Shown here: positions 11,634 through 24,030 of the stretch, piece after piece | Layout: each line of letters opens with the position of its first letter | Position numbering within the stretch: position 1 is the first letter of the stretch | Source: Schistosoma haematobium | Lineage: Eukaryota; Platyhelminthes; Trematoda; Strigeidida; Schistosomatidae | Direction: 5' to 3' | Assembly (NCBI RefSeq): GCF_000699445.3 | Contig: NC_067196.1 | Span: 36,662,616-36,726,615 of the forward strand | Length of the DNA: 64,000 bases | Translations under genes and position numbers: made by a program | The notes under the pieces: model-generated | What the model was told of the DNA's origin: nothing | The model's database searches: none | Seen by the model: the letters and a program-made list of their open reading frames with translations, nothing else

Positions 11634-12248
11634 TTACTTTTTATGCATCGCAGACCACTCCGTCCATCCATTCAAATAATACTTCGCCCTATACAAATTA
11701 CAAAACTATATACATAGCAAACCTTTTATAGCCCATACTGTGGGCTATTTCGCAGGCACTTGCTGATGACACATCCGACAATCCATAAAATATTATGTTA
11801 TTGTCGCTCGTCTTCGGCTTTGATACACCATATTTCTGAAGAAACTCACAGTCACTGAGAATAAGAGCTTTCTTTAAATCGGTGACTGAGAAGTTAAAAT
11901 GTAACCAAAATACTTACGGGGTATATTAACGGAACCCGGGATCCTGCCAGTGGACTCCACATCATCTCCACTTCTTACATCAAACAGCTGGACAGTTCCT
12001 TTGGAAAGCTGCGAGCTTAACTCGTCATACGTGACTATAAATTTTGGACGAGACCCATCTATATGGGTTTTTATTGTGACTTCAGGACCAATAACCTCGG
12101 CTTTCTGAGAAAGTTTTCTGGAAACTAAAACTCTGTCATACAAAACCCTGTGAGAACACAAAGTATAGTTTTTGGGACTTCGATATATGAGCGAAAAAAA
12201 CCGGTTAAAAGTGGAAGCTGGACAGGAGGTAAGACGGACTAATGACAT
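11634..12248 (-). CDS. Rhodanese-fold protein, catalytic Cys lost, probably mitochondrial
   Basis: The three exons are 12248-11918, 11885-11723 and 11688-11634, joined by introns of 32 and 34 bp. Intron 1 has a perfect GTAAGT donor and both end in AG. Splicing keeps frame (phases 1 and 2) and gives 182 residues. Residues 1-37 have no acidic residue and many Arg, Ser and Leu, as in a mitochondrial presequence. The rhodanese domain covers about 71-176: LFDVRSG at 88-94, GRIPGSVNIP at 101-110, ACEIAHSMGY at 154-163 and the closing GWTEW at 172-176. In active sulfurtransferases the loop after the IIFY strand reads C-x-x-G-x-R; here it is G145-L-S-D-V-S, so nucleophile and anion-binding Arg are both gone. 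A sulfur-transfer reaction is unlikely; a binding or regulatory role is inferred. An in-frame ATG at 12341 could add 31 residues, but that extension is not presequence-like. Confidence 0.9.
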
Positions 12249-12249
12249 T

Positions 12250-12570
12250 ATTGTGGAAATCAAGGTATTAGTATGGATGTGTGCACAGGTCAAATCTGCC
12301 TCCCCAACCTTGAGTCTTTGTTCAAGGCGGGCAATCCTCAATTTTCAGTCTTCAGTAATAAGGATAGGTATATCGACCTATATCCATCCTTGTGGTTTTT
12401 ATTGCTGCGGAAGTTCAATCTCGTTTAGGATATATCAACAGAAGGTGCTGATAATGCGTTTTCTGGTAGAGAATTTCAGTAATTCAGTACTCGGTACGAA
12501 GAGGAAACTTCAGACTCAGACAATTTGATCTCAGTTTCTGAACTTTCTTTGAATGTCCTCGCAATTGATC
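12250..12570. other. Region upstream of rhodanese gene
   Basis: This should hold the promoter and any 5' untranslated exon of the minus-strand rhodanese gene. I see no clear TATA box or spliced-leader acceptor close to the chosen start. Confidence 0.4.
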
Positions 12571-12574
12571 AGTC

Positions 12575-14690
12575 CTAAGCGGAAGGGAAAAATAAGGTAT
12601 TAACGCAAAGGTCATCATCCAGTATACGATGAGCCTGTAGCGGTATATAAATCCCCAAAATAAATAGCTCTGTAGGCTTTTGACATTGGATGTTGACCAC
12701 ATCAGTTTTAATGGACACACCTAACTGAAGGCGCTCGGTCATGCATCCGCACCAGATCACGAGTGGGAAAGCCGTGCTCAACAACCCCTGCAATCGCTAG
12801 CCAGATTAGATCAGACGATCCTCGATGTATTCATAGCCCATCAAAAATATCTTCGAACTTCCTCGCTTCTGTCTTTTGGTTTCGCTTGTTGTGTACGCTT
12901 CATATTAAAAGGTGTTGCTGGTTAAATCGTTGTCAAACTCCGAATACCTGTATCACCTCCAAGCCAATATTAGATCACCCTGTATTCTACGGTAAGATAA
13001 GTTGATGTCTTCGTCTGTTTTCTAAGATAGGCAAGAGAAGCCTTTCACCAATTTAGTCCACTGTCATTGGACTCATTCCAACGTACCCATGTCATAGGTG
13101 AAACAAGCACTTGCTGCTTGAGTTTCGTATTCCAAATGAGGTCTCACGAAAGTCGGGTACGATAATCTAAAAATTTATTCATCCAAATACTGAAAATACC
13201 TACGAATAGCCCTATAGTCTTTTGTGGCAGCAGCCTTACAGTTAATCGTTTTTCGAGATCTTTGCTTATTATGACTCTTAAATCTTTGTGTTACATTTCT
13301 TTGGGTAACCTGAATCCGTGCATTGTGTGGTGATATGAATCGTCACATTTATCTAATTGCATCACCATATTCTTGTTAGAATTCACTTTTAGTGACCATC
13401 TGTCCATTCATACCGCCAGTGAGTTGAGATCTTCCTGTAATACTATCCTATATGACATACTGTGTATGGGTCTCCAAATCTCTGTCATTGACGATGAGTA
13501 GAACGGATGACTTTGCTACAGTTGATGATTCATTTACATAAAGTAAAAAGAGAAGAGGACCGGGGATTTTACCTTGAGGAACTACACTTTATACAGATTC
13601 CCATGATGAGAGAGCTTCATTTACACTTACCATACGTCTCCTGTCATCGAGAAAGACGCTTATCCAGTCTATGACCTTATAATGGATTCCAAAATTTTCC
13701 AGTTTTAATTCAAGACCCGAATGGAAGACCTTATCGAGGGCTTTACTTAGATATATAAAAACTACATCTAAAGTAATATTTCGATCTTTTGCCGCAGCCA
13801 GTTATTCGGTCTATGTGGTACCAGGCATGGTATAAACGATGACTTACCTGAACTGACCTTGTCTTTAAAAATTGACCATGCTTCTTCAACTAATGAGCTA
13901 TTATCTACTAACCAATCTGCCTTAGCAGCGCACTCCTGAATGGATGATATGTTAACTCGCCATAATTTTGGGTGAGGCATAAGGTGATCGTATATCATGT
14001 CACTGGCTCTAAACGTGAAAGGAAAAACAGCGTGGTCGCTATTCACTAACGGTGAAAGAATATTTAGTTTGATAATGTCCTCAGTCACATGAGTGGTTAC
14101 CAAGTCTTACAAGGAAGAACCTTGGCTTGCACTAAAACTTGTGGGTTTGGATACATGCTGCACTAATGCATACATCATTACCGTTATCGGGAACCTTTAT
14201 CAAAGACGTTTGTAGAACCTACCACGGCCATCTTAGTCCAACTAATATCAAGTGCATTAAAGCCTCCTAATATAAAGCATTTGCTAGTTACACTCCATAG
14301 CTGAATGTGCTCTAAAATAAAGTCACCAACTAAGCAGATTGGGCTGAGATAGATGACACCGAGTATAAATGTACAACATCCAATAGCCAGCTCGTAGCTA
14401 ATGACTTCACAAGCTTCACTATCATGGGATTCGCAAGCAAAAGAGCGGATATGTTTATTATTGGCTATGTATTAAAGGACGCCACCTATTTCCCTTTATC
14501 TGTGTCTACTGCTTCTTAGATAGTGATATCCGGATAATTTTGGAGTATTGTCGAGGTCATGGACTGACCAAGTTTCCGTCGTAGCTACAATGAGTGGCTT
14601 TGGCTTGTCCACTAATGCTTCTGGTTCATGGAATTTATTTCTTAGACCACGAGCATTGGCATATAAAACTTATAGGGAGAACGGCCTATC
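12575..14690 (-). mobile_element. CR1/jockey-like LINE fossil
   Basis: Read on the minus strand with many stops and shifts, this is a whole ORF2 in order. The N-terminal endonuclease has LYANARGLRNKFHE (about 14665-14625), ATTETWS and ILGGFNALDISW. A domain boundary block NILSPLVNSDHAVF follows (about 14050). Then comes the reverse transcriptase with VVFIYLSKALDKVFHSGLE (about 13765-13710), where the catalytic Asp of motif A has become Tyr, and VVPQGKIPGPLLFLLYVN (about 13595-13540). A 3' region at 12830-12575 contains FPLVIWCGCMTERLQL. Schistosome SR1/Perere elements are comparable (inference). Copies of the 3' part are at 60420-60870 and 61236-61330. Confidence 0.8.
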
Positions 14691-14694
14691 CAAA

Positions 14695-15895
14695 CAGGCC
14701 TTGGTGGCGTTTGCTTCCAAGACCTGACTATTCGAAAAGCACTTCCTAAAAACATTTATCATATACTTTGCTTTTTGATGATGCCTTTTGGTGTGCCCTT
14801 GTGTTTTAGACTGTTGTGAAGTAATCAATGAATTTCAACAAAGTTCATAAGCGTTGGAAAATTATTTTTACGTCGAAATCAACATCATGATTATCAAAAA
14901 TTAATCCTTGGCACATCAATAACAACTTCTTGTTATAGTAACCTTTACTTCGAAAGGAAGGCTTTCAAAGCATTCAAACTGGAATTTGCTGAGCACAATA
15001 AGAGAAGTAATTATTAGTTATGTCTGATGTCTGAGAAGCGAGTACAACATATTGTTTTTCCTTAACTTTTACGTATAGGAACGTTTGAGATTCTAGAGGT
15101 ATGCTGTTAATAAACTGTGAGAAAAGGAATGATCTTAGAAGTTATTTTTGTTGCACCACACTTGTAGTTAAAAGTCAGTCGGACAGAATAAAGACTCAAA
15201 ACAATGTGCAGCCGCTATCATTCGCTTTCTGGAACGTCGCAGTTTCTAAGCATATAAGAGATATAGCGTATTTTTTACTGTATTCATTAATACTGTACAC
15301 TAAAAAGATGTCTTATTAGTTGTAGTTTATTGTCGTGGGACCACTAAAATATCACAGAGTTATAGCCAAACTGCCCAGCAAGCAGTTAGTAAAATGTAAA
15401 ACAAGCCCTCAAGTCTCGTCAAGATGAAGGATAAACAGTGCGCATTCATCGACTGTACACCATGGAGTTGCCTATGCGGTAGTGTATATTCTATACTTCA
15501 ACCTGTGGTTACTATCACATCCATGCAATGACGTCATTTTTGCCACATGCAGTAATTAGAATAGCTACTGTACCTGGATAAGACGAAAGGGTAACTCATG
15601 TTAGATATTAACCGTGTGGTATGACTTTAAGGGAAGCTAGGAGGTTACATTATTCATGTCCAAATTAGAAGAATCCGAGCACTGTCAAAAATCCCCTAAG
15701 TTGGCGGTCAATAACGTTAATTCCATCGGAAGTCTATGAAGATGTTTGCGAGGAATATCGTGATCACATATATCTTTAACATTCCATACCTTACAATCTA
15801 ATATTTAAATAGTAGCGATAATCTGTATATTATTAATTGCTTAACTGACTTATTTTTAGTCATTCTCCTACGGAGTCGTCATAGCAAAACTATAA
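14695..15895. other. Non-coding stretch
   Basis: No supported feature. An open frame at 15101-15319 lacks any sign of selection or similarity that I can see. Confidence 0.4.
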
Positions 15896-15901
15896 CTTTC
15901 T

Positions 15902-16498
15902 TCAAGAGAATTTCACATAGAAAATCATTGGAAATAACGTTTTTATTAGGTACTTAGAACAGTTTCCAGTAATTATGATGTCAGGAAAGAGGAAAAACTC
16001 AGTGACAATATATGCTTGGTGTCTGCAGGAACTCAATGAAGACAGATAACCAAAGTGACGCCTCAGGTCATTTGAAAAACTGAAACTAACTGGAATGCAT
16101 TGCAAGCACTACCGTCACTTGACACACTTGGCACTACGTTTTCTTGGATTTCAGTGTGTGAAAATTTCTGGTAGCACAGAAGTTTAAAAAATCCTTTTAA
16201 GAAGTAAGAGACATCTCTGGAATAGTAAAACTCGAGCTGCGAGTGTTCAGGCACTCCTCACCGTAAGCGGATAACTATTGTAAGACATACAAAGCAACAT
16301 TGTATTTCGAGATTCAAACGATTCAGAGAGGTTTAATTCATTCACAACTCCTTGAAAATAAGTTTCCTCGCTATAATGCATAATGACCAACAAATCAGTT
16401 GTGAGGATGTACCAGTAACAAGGCGAATCTTCTGAGAAGAGTGACAAAAATTTGACAGACATGAGTGAGCCAATCAGAATTATACTGTTGACAAACAT
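15902..16498 (-). CDS. Possible uncharacterised gene with ultrashort introns
   Basis: I do not recognise this protein. Three open blocks on the minus strand join in phase if two tiny GT-AG gaps are removed: 16498-16262, 16236-16113 and 16089-15902. The gaps are 25 bp (donor GTGAGG, end CGCAG, phase 0) and 23 bp (donor GTAGTG, end TTCCAG, phase 1). The product would be 182 residues, starting MFVNSIILIGSLMSV and ending FYVKFS, rich in Phe, Leu, Ser and Tyr with balanced composition. An in-frame TAA lies just upstream of the ATG, so a longer protein would need another exon. These gaps are shorter than the 32-34 bp introns next door, so a decaying pseudogene with two small insertions fits as well. 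Neighbours are the CR1-like fossil downstream and an unassigned repeat upstream. Confidence 0.35.
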
Positions 16499-16499
16499 T

Positions 16500-17335
16500 T
16501 CAGAAAAAGTGTCAAATTAAAGCAAACAGAGCTCAAGATCAGCGCGAGGATTGAAGTAAACCGGAAGGAATGCTTATGGCACAAACGCATTAAAACAACA
16601 ATTCTAACAAAAGACGGTATAATACGTATAGCGCCAAGGTTAACAATATCTGCAATTAACTGCTGAAACAATAGTGGCTTGTCATGACTAGATTCATATG
16701 TGCGCCAGGCCTACTGGAGATCGATAGAAGTGATAATCTGTGAGACTCCTCAATGCAGATCGACGTTACAAATGTAGATCATAAATGTGGAAATATTATC
16801 TCTCGTGGCGTAGATAGGCCAAACCTAGTTCTACTTTTCTTTGCAAAATTTTGCGTAATGAGACCATTATGAATTGTTATGTAATAAGATTTTCCAAAAT
16901 CAAGAGTTTACAATAGCAGTTTAGAAAGCATTAAATTGATAAAACTCGTCATTCTTTGTTACACGTTATACTAGCCTCTGGAACAGGTAACAACAAGACT
17001 GCAGAGCCAGTTAAACAGGCTGCGGTTAGACTCAACTCCGTTTCGCATTTTTTAGCGACCAAACAGAATGCAGTGGGAATTATCAGTGACGGTCGGTTTA
17101 TCTCGTTCTGTGTGTTTTTGTGTGGCTGCATAATTTAATGTTTTAGTATGCCAAAACTCCGCAGTTAATGTTATGTTTTAAGTGTTGGTGTTAGTTTTTT
17201 GAGTCCGTTTTGTTTACACGGTTTTTTGCTGCTGCTACTGCTACTCAAGTCAGTGTACTCCTTCAGGCAAGCTCGCTTGTTTTATTTTGGAAAATGTTAG
17301 TCCGTTTTCTTTTGAGTGCCATTTTGTAGTTATCA
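16500..17335. other. Unassigned region, open on both strands in part
   Basis: Around 16950-17138 both strands are open for about 60 codons, which usually means coincidence rather than two genes. A further minus-strand open block at 16671-16480 could be an upstream exon of the 15.9-16.5 kb locus, but no junction with the right phase was found. Confidence 0.35.
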
Positions 17336-17481
17336 AAAATGGAAGTTTTTTTGGCTAAAATAAATGTTTCTGCCACCTGGGACTCTCTAACTGTCAGCGT
17401 GTACGTTCCTAACTGTCATTTATGATGTTATCAGGAACAACGAAATAAAACGATCACCGGTTTGTTATTCCCTTTGGTATT

Positions 17482-17798
17482 ATGGATAACTCTATCCCAC
17501 AAACGAGTCAAACCAATACTGGATGTCCAGTAGTTGTGGATACCAGTGATGTTTTCAAAAGGATCATCAGACCGAGGCACCTGACAACCTGGGACCAAGT
17601 CAGAGATGCTATCGATCAACTGCAGAAATTTTTTAATTAAAAATATACTATATAACAGTAATAGATAAACTGGACGCTTTGTGTGAAGGCAAGCTTAACA
17701 TTGAAAAGCCGGAAATCTGCTGCCAGTATGTTGGGTTTTTTGTTTTGGCCATAAAAGACACTCGGAGAGCCATGATCATGGAGCAAAATGGCAAATAA
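17482..17798 (+). pseudogene. Coding-like blocks in a dispersed repeat
   Basis: Two protein-like blocks follow each other in different frames. The first, at 17482-17637, contains VVVDTSDVFKRIIRPRHL and TTWDQVRDAIDQLQ. The second, at 17664-17798, contains KLDALCEGKLNIEKPEI and AIKDTRRAMIMEQNGK and ends in TAA. A 38-base A/T stretch between them looks like a short intron but lacks a GT donor. The antisense of the first block resembles 37720-37800, which argues for an old repeat or retrocopy rather than a working gene. No family recognised. Confidence 0.3.
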
Positions 17799-17799
17799 C

Positions 17800-18220
17800 T
17801 GTTATTATGTCCACTTTTTACAGATCAAAGTTCACCGGTTACAAAGCCATGTTTCCTTTGTGATATGATGTCAACTAGTACATAATGGCTTCATCTAAAA
17901 TGACTCACAACTATCCTTGAGATGAAAGTACTTGCAAATTTCCGCCTTCCTATTCGAATTATTTTTGGACATTTGTCTTCCAGTTTGAGTGCTTCGAGCG
18001 CCCTGGAAAACTCGATTTTGATAACATTCATAGCACCGGTATGACATTCTCATACATTAAGTCCACTTGTTCTTTCCAAATAGACATAATGGTATTTTTA
18101 AATGCACTTGTTAAGCTAATATCCGTATTCCGTATTTCAGGTAATTGATTAAGACAAATTGCGTCATGTGCATCTTCTGTATATCGTCATTTTACTCCAA
18201 TTTTTAGCTATGTCTTACAG
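17800..18220. other. Non-coding stretch
   Basis: Nothing recognised. Confidence 0.4.
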
Positions 18221-18224
18221 GTAT

Positions 18225-18300
18225 GATTACCAAGGTTTGACTTGATAATTTCGAATAAATCGAGCATTGGGTAGATTGTTGTGAATGAACATAAGTGGCC
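18225..18300 (+). repeat. 5' part of hammerhead-like dispersed repeat
   Basis: The segment AAGGTTTGACTTGATAATTT, then cgaataaatcgagcattggg and tagattgttgtgaat, matches the left part of the unit at 27350-27540 and of 47785-47860. The ribozyme-like part is absent. Confidence 0.55.
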
Positions 18301-18633
18301 ATATTTTTTAGTATATAAGTACTTTTAGAAAAATATCATATTGTTTCTCTAGTGTATTCTTGCACGTGATTGGGAGTCAAAATTCAGATGAACAACCAGA
18401 AAACAAATCGTATTTAACCAATAACAATAATGAAGTAGGAAATTCAAAAGTAGATAAATTTTATGTGATCATGACGTATCTATTATTAAAAGTAAAGTAA
18501 ATAAGCCTTACAGTGGTTAAACTTGTTATTCACCATAAGATAGTAAAAACTTGAACAGGGAGAAAGGAGAACATTGTTTAAAAAACTATGGGTCACAAAA
18601 AATATTTCCGTGGGATGTGAAGTATGTGTGTAT

Positions 18634-18689
18634 GATAAGCAAAGATGGATGTTGGCTAGCACTGGAATCCAGGACGCGCGTTTCGTCGG
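18634..18689 (-). mobile_element. Smalpha SINE 3' end, truncated inside hammerhead
   Basis: On the minus strand it reads GACGAAACGCGCGTCCTGGA, then TTCCAGTGCTAGCCAACATC, the 3' half of the Smalpha hammerhead with its GUC cleavage triplet and stem I strand. The CUGAnGA half and tRNA-like head are missing. The break falls next to ACGAAA, as in the copy at 27625. Confidence 0.7.
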
Positions 18690-18699
18690 AAACATCAAT

Positions 18700-19465
18700 G
18701 GGAAAATTCAAACAAACAATATCAAATGAATTTATCTATGTTTACATTAAAATGAATAAATATTATTTTGGGTGTTATATAACAGAGGAATTTTTGAAGA
18801 ACTAGGTTATAATAGCGTTTAGAAACTATTATAAAAAAAGAAAATGAAACAAACACACAACCTAAGTAGCCAAAGTAACTAAATTATACAGAAGTTGTAT
18901 TTCAGACCTAACTAATTCCACAAATAGAAAAATGTATACTGCCTATTAGGCGGGCGAAGAATGTAAGGTCCTCATGATTCATAGTATTTTCTTATATCAT
19001 GTGAAACTAAAATAATCAGATTGTAAAGCAAACTTAGTAAAGCAAGTTAAGTTTTTGTTCATACGTAAATGTTTACAGGCGAAAAACAAAACTACCAACT
19101 CAAAAACATGATTTTCTTTAACAAATAAGCTTTTGAATAAATAAAGCAATGTTTTAAAATGTTGATATTTCAACTACTAACAAATAAGCCTCTTAGAAAA
19201 CTAAATTTGAATCAAATATTTCAGTAAGGAAAGATTCTATCTCCCACGATTTCATTTTCAAATTCATACAATCATAAATATATTGAATGGTACAATATGG
19301 TAAAATATTTACCTGTAAATTAAAAACCATTATTCTTAATGAGTGAAATTAATGCAATGAAGTTGAATTCACAAATTAATGAAAAAGTATAAAGAATATT
19401 ATTTAACACTGTAACTACATTGTATAGTTTTTCATTTACTTAAATGAAGTATTAGGTGAAAATAG
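18700..19465. other. AT-rich non-coding stretch
   Basis: Nothing recognised. Confidence 0.4.
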
Positions 19466-19477
19466 TAAGGAAATGTT

Positions 19478-20265
19478 ATTTATTTATTTATTTAATGGCT
19501 TTATTCAATATTATATTTTAGTACAATATAGCATTCTCAGCACAGGGTATTTCAACAAGTTACTTACGCAAAAAACAGTAACAAATACAAAAAAGGAAAA
19601 AAAAGATTAAAAAACCCGAAAAACTGTACAACTTTTCAAATTAGAGACATGTTAAGAATGCAGGTTATTGATTAGGTTAACTCTAACAACCTGTTCATCA
19701 CACAATATATTTGCTAGGTAAGGTATTATAGAACTCTTATACTTTTGCGTGTGTGCATGGATTTTAATGTAATTACGTCTCGTTCTACCAGAAGATATAC
19801 AAGGAGAAAGATAAGAGTGAAGGGGATGGTTAGTATCTGATAAAATAACACCTGCCAGGAGTTTGCATGACTTTAGATGTCGATCCACAACCATATTAAC
19901 TATGACCTCAAAAGATTCACCACACATCTTGCTAACTGCCTTCAGCACTCTCCGCAATACAGCAAAGTCTTTTCTCAAAATTCCAGGAAAGAATAATGGA
20001 GAACAGTAAAGAATAATAGGTAATATACAAGAATTGACAAATTGTAAGAGTTAATGACGAGTAATCCCGAGAGCATGCAAACTCTTTATGTAGTAAGTCA
20101 GACGGAAAGCCTTCTTCGATAACAATAAAACATGAGACGACCAAGTTAGATCAGAGGAAAAGGTAACACCAAGATAATTGACCTTCGACACTGTGTTTAT
20201 CAAAGAGCCTCCAATGGCACAAACATTATGGGATCTCAAAATAATGTTTAGTATATAGCTCATTA
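19478..20265 (-). mobile_element. LINE 3' part: RT C-terminus and 3' UTR
   Basis: On the minus strand, two frames joined by a shift near 20050-20000 give the C-terminal part of a CR1/jockey-like reverse transcriptase: SKVNYLGVTFSSDLTWSSHV (about 20200-20140), KAFRLTYYIKSL, then ILRKDFAVLRRVLKAVSKM and IIPYLANILCD. The frame ends at 19652. The 3' untranslated region ends with CTGTGCTGAGAATGCTATAT, AATAAAGCC and a (TAAA)n tail at 19482-19496. The same end occurs at 26690-26790 and 36855-36985. Confidence 0.8.
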
Positions 20266-20269
20266 GTAG

Positions 20270-23200
20270 TATCCACTAATGATCTTATTATTTAACGTTA
20301 AGGAAATCTGTCTTATAAACCGGAAATCCATGCATAATTATATCATTTCTCATTCATTTTACAGCTGACCTATATATATTGTTAAGAATAAGACTTTAAC
20401 CTGTAACCAGAAAACAAAACAAATAAACAAAGTTACTAAAATAATCTACATTTGGTATATGGTCAAAATAATTAAATGAATAAGAAATCTATGAATTTTT
20501 TAAAAAAGGATTCATTCAAGTAAAAGACGTAAACAATAGTGTTACCTTTCAACGAATTCATAATTAATATCCCTTTTGAAATTTAGAAGAAAATTTAAAG
20601 TTCATTGACCAATCAAATGAATAACTATAATGATTCTATTTAGTTATATAAACTGTGCTAGATGTTTTGTGAAAAGAATAGGAAAAAAATGAATAATGAA
20701 AGCGTAACATAAGTAAAGTACTTATGTATTAGAATATATATATTTTTAAATTTAGACTGTATAATAGAAGTGCATAATCCTAAATATAACAAGGTAAGAT
20801 CTAGTAGTATATACTTTAAAAGTTACTCATATGATAATGACTATTGTTCATGTAAGTAGTTGTCTGTAGACACCTTCTAGATGAAATACCATAGATTTCA
20901 TAAATCATAAGTATAAAATGACATAATGATATCTAAAATAACTTCATAACAATCTTTGTGACATTGTGATGTAAAATTAAACAAAAAGGAATATTGTAAT
21001 GTGAAATACTTTAATAGATTTCACTCATTTGTGATTGATGAAATGCTTTAGGATGATGTCATGTGAATGCATACTGATAACTAATACTCCATCCTTTTTA
21101 GAAACTTTTCAAGTATTATTCTGCAGGATAATAGAATTAGACTTTATCATTTTATTTTTGTTCAACCAAATCCAAGTTGATTTCTTTTCTATGATTTTAA
21201 TCATTAAAAGTGTTGATATTATTTATAAGACTCATATCACTAAGAAACGAACTTGATATGGACTTAAATGTCTTTGTTCATAGGTGTGATAGATTAAAGC
21301 AGAATTAAACTTTTCATTCACAAATTTTAGTACATTGCATGTTGGTAATACATTTATTTTAGCGTAGTTGTCTATTATGAGCGTAACTCCAGTGAAATTC
21401 ACATTTAGATATTTAACATGAATTTCCCATAAATATCATCGAATTTCTCAGGTAGCATGTATACAACCATTTCGATATTTACCAGGTGTTGCGGAAAATC
21501 TTTGCTTTACTGATCCATAGGCAGATTTTATAAAATCACAACTTTCGAAAGTGGCAAATAATGACAGCATTTTGAAATACGTTTTGGATGAACTTCCCCT
21601 CCCCTGTGTTTACACTAGTAAAAGGCAACGATCTTACGCAAATTAATAGCTATTTAGTAGGTTCTCTTTAGAACCGTATATATTCAGCGGAAATATTACA
21701 CCAACATACTAGCCGTTGGGGAGTAAAAGTATAATACTGAGAAGTCGTTTACTTAAAAAATTCCAAGAAGATTATTTTTCGAGCAGTCTAAATTTAATGG
21801 ATTCAGTTTTTCCTTTCAATGTAAGTCTCAAAATTTCTTTAAATCAGTAGATGAACTGTAGATAATTCCGTTTTCAGCTTGACAAGTAATTACATGTTCA
21901 TAAAACCTTCAATTGAATGATTATTTTCAGATATTAATAAATTATGCTATTTGAATCGTTGTCTTTAAACATGCTCATCAAACTTGTGTGTCGGAAAATT
22001 ATTATCTGATATGTTTGTTTTCATCTATTCAAGTAATCGTTAGACGTAAGTTTTATATGACTTTTCTAAAACAATAAAGATCGTCGACGTAGTTTTATTT
22101 GCAATATCCTCTTGGTTTACCTGAAAGTATACAAGTCCATATAATTTTTTAAATAAACATATGTTAACAAAGATTCACATAGCATCAATTAACTTATCCA
22201 AAACATATACTTCAGTTCATTGAAACTATTTTGAAACATCCCAAAAGAAATCTGATTAGAACCACTACTTGGATAAAGGCAATGAAAGGTTGTGACCAGT
22301 TTGTTACAAATTGTGGATTAACAATCGCTTTAAACATGTAGAAGTGGCAGTTGGAAAATTATTGATACTTCTCAGAAGTTTAACTGCCAACAGAAAAGTA
22401 TAAAAACACTAAAATTCATAAGTTTTTATATATCGCGGAGAAATTTCCTTAAAAAATGATGTCAGGTGTAATAAAAATAGAGATTTTTGTCGGATGGATA
22501 CATTCATCAGTGATTCATAATAAAACAGGAAGCGGTTGAAGTAGAAACCACCATTATGGACATAGATCGTAGTAAGCCCATTCCATTACTGTATTATTTA
22601 TCCGCGCACTGTAATTTAGACACTTGATCCACTATGTAAATTTCTGTGTGTCTGATTGAGCACATGTCAATTTTTAATCTATTCTCCCATTAGTTGTAAT
22701 ACACAGACAATCAATAATTTATCCATACTTCATTATCACTCAAATTTGTATGGATTTTTAACACACACGCACACACACAACACACTCTTGGTTTCCCTGT
22801 GTGCTTGCTTCCTGTACGCTTGCGGATTTTACCAATCTTTGACAATAAACTATCTCTATAACTGATGTTCGGGCTTTTGAATAATGTCGAGTAAATCGAT
22901 AATTCTACTAGTAGATTTAGCCTGCATTAAATACTCAATTAACGGGATACTATTTATCGGAGTCAGATATAGAGGATACTAGCCGCTACAAGATAAATGG
23001 GAAAGAAATCAGTATTTTAAGTTATAGGTCAATGATAAGTAAATGTTTCAACTATAGATTTTAGATCGAAGCTTCTACACTGTTGGAACAATAATATTAC
23101 TTAAATTATTCTTCTGCAGAACGGATCCATAAAAACCTACATGATCATCTACCTTTCATTATAATTTTTATTCACTTAACAGTACATGAAGAGTTCTGTA

Positions 23201-23930
23201 TTTCTGCTTTAACTGATATTCAAGAAGGGAAGGTAACAGTAATATTTGTTATTGATTCATGTGTTATCAATGAAAATGCTTTTCTGACTATCATGCAAAA
23301 TTTGTTTTATCTCATTGAACGTTGGATCACTAAACAACATAAAATCATAATAAAGAAAACCAAACTAAACGTCAGACAGAATTATATTTAGGATAAATTT
23401 AAAGGATTATAACAAAATATAATGTTTCAAACATGAAACTTCCAATCAAAACTATAATTATGATTTACGAACGTTTCTTCTAAATACAGTTAAATAGAAT
23501 ACAAATGTGATTAACACTGTTTAATACTATGAACATTTAAAACAAAAATCTTAAACAATCATAGTTTTAATTTACTTTCTATTTATTGAATAGAATTTGT
23601 ACAACAACAAAATTTCAGATTTAAACAAATAAACAACACAAATCACTTTATAGACCTGAATTATCACCCAAACAATTGTTCAATTGTAATAAGTTTTTCT
23701 CTAAGTTTTCTCCAGCCAATATGATTTCAGCATTAAGAACTGTATTTAATAGAGATTTGTTCTCTGAGCTGGATAGTTTGGTAGTGCAGTTTTTATTGTT
23801 CTTCTAAACGATATCATTAGCATAAATTTCAGGTAGAAGTGAAATGTTCAAATTTTTCCATATATGGTTTATAGCTTATCCTGTACACTTTGATGTTGAT
23901 TGGTTCCTGTTGATCTTAAATCTGTCATAG
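20270..23930. other. Long AT-rich stretch
   Basis: I see no gene or retroelement domain in this 3.6 kb. A short CA-rich run lies at 22761-22785. Open frames here are short and of A/T-biased composition. Confidence 0.45.
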
Positions 23931-23939
23931 TTTACTTCT

Positions 23940-24030
23940 TTATAAGTAAGAAGTAAACTCAAAAACAAAAAAAACTTCATCAAAATCATTTACTTTAGTT
24001 ACAAATCTTCTCCACCGTCTCAACAACAAA
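23940..24030 (+). repeat. Dispersed repeat R4, short copy
   Basis: The block caaaatcatttactttagtt, then acaaatcttctccaccgtct, recurs with changes at 25600-25735 and 50449-50515. Function unknown. Confidence 0.5.

Noticed and set aside
12172..12528. 118-codon plus-strand frame
   Set aside because: Antisense shadow of the rhodanese first exon and its upstream region.
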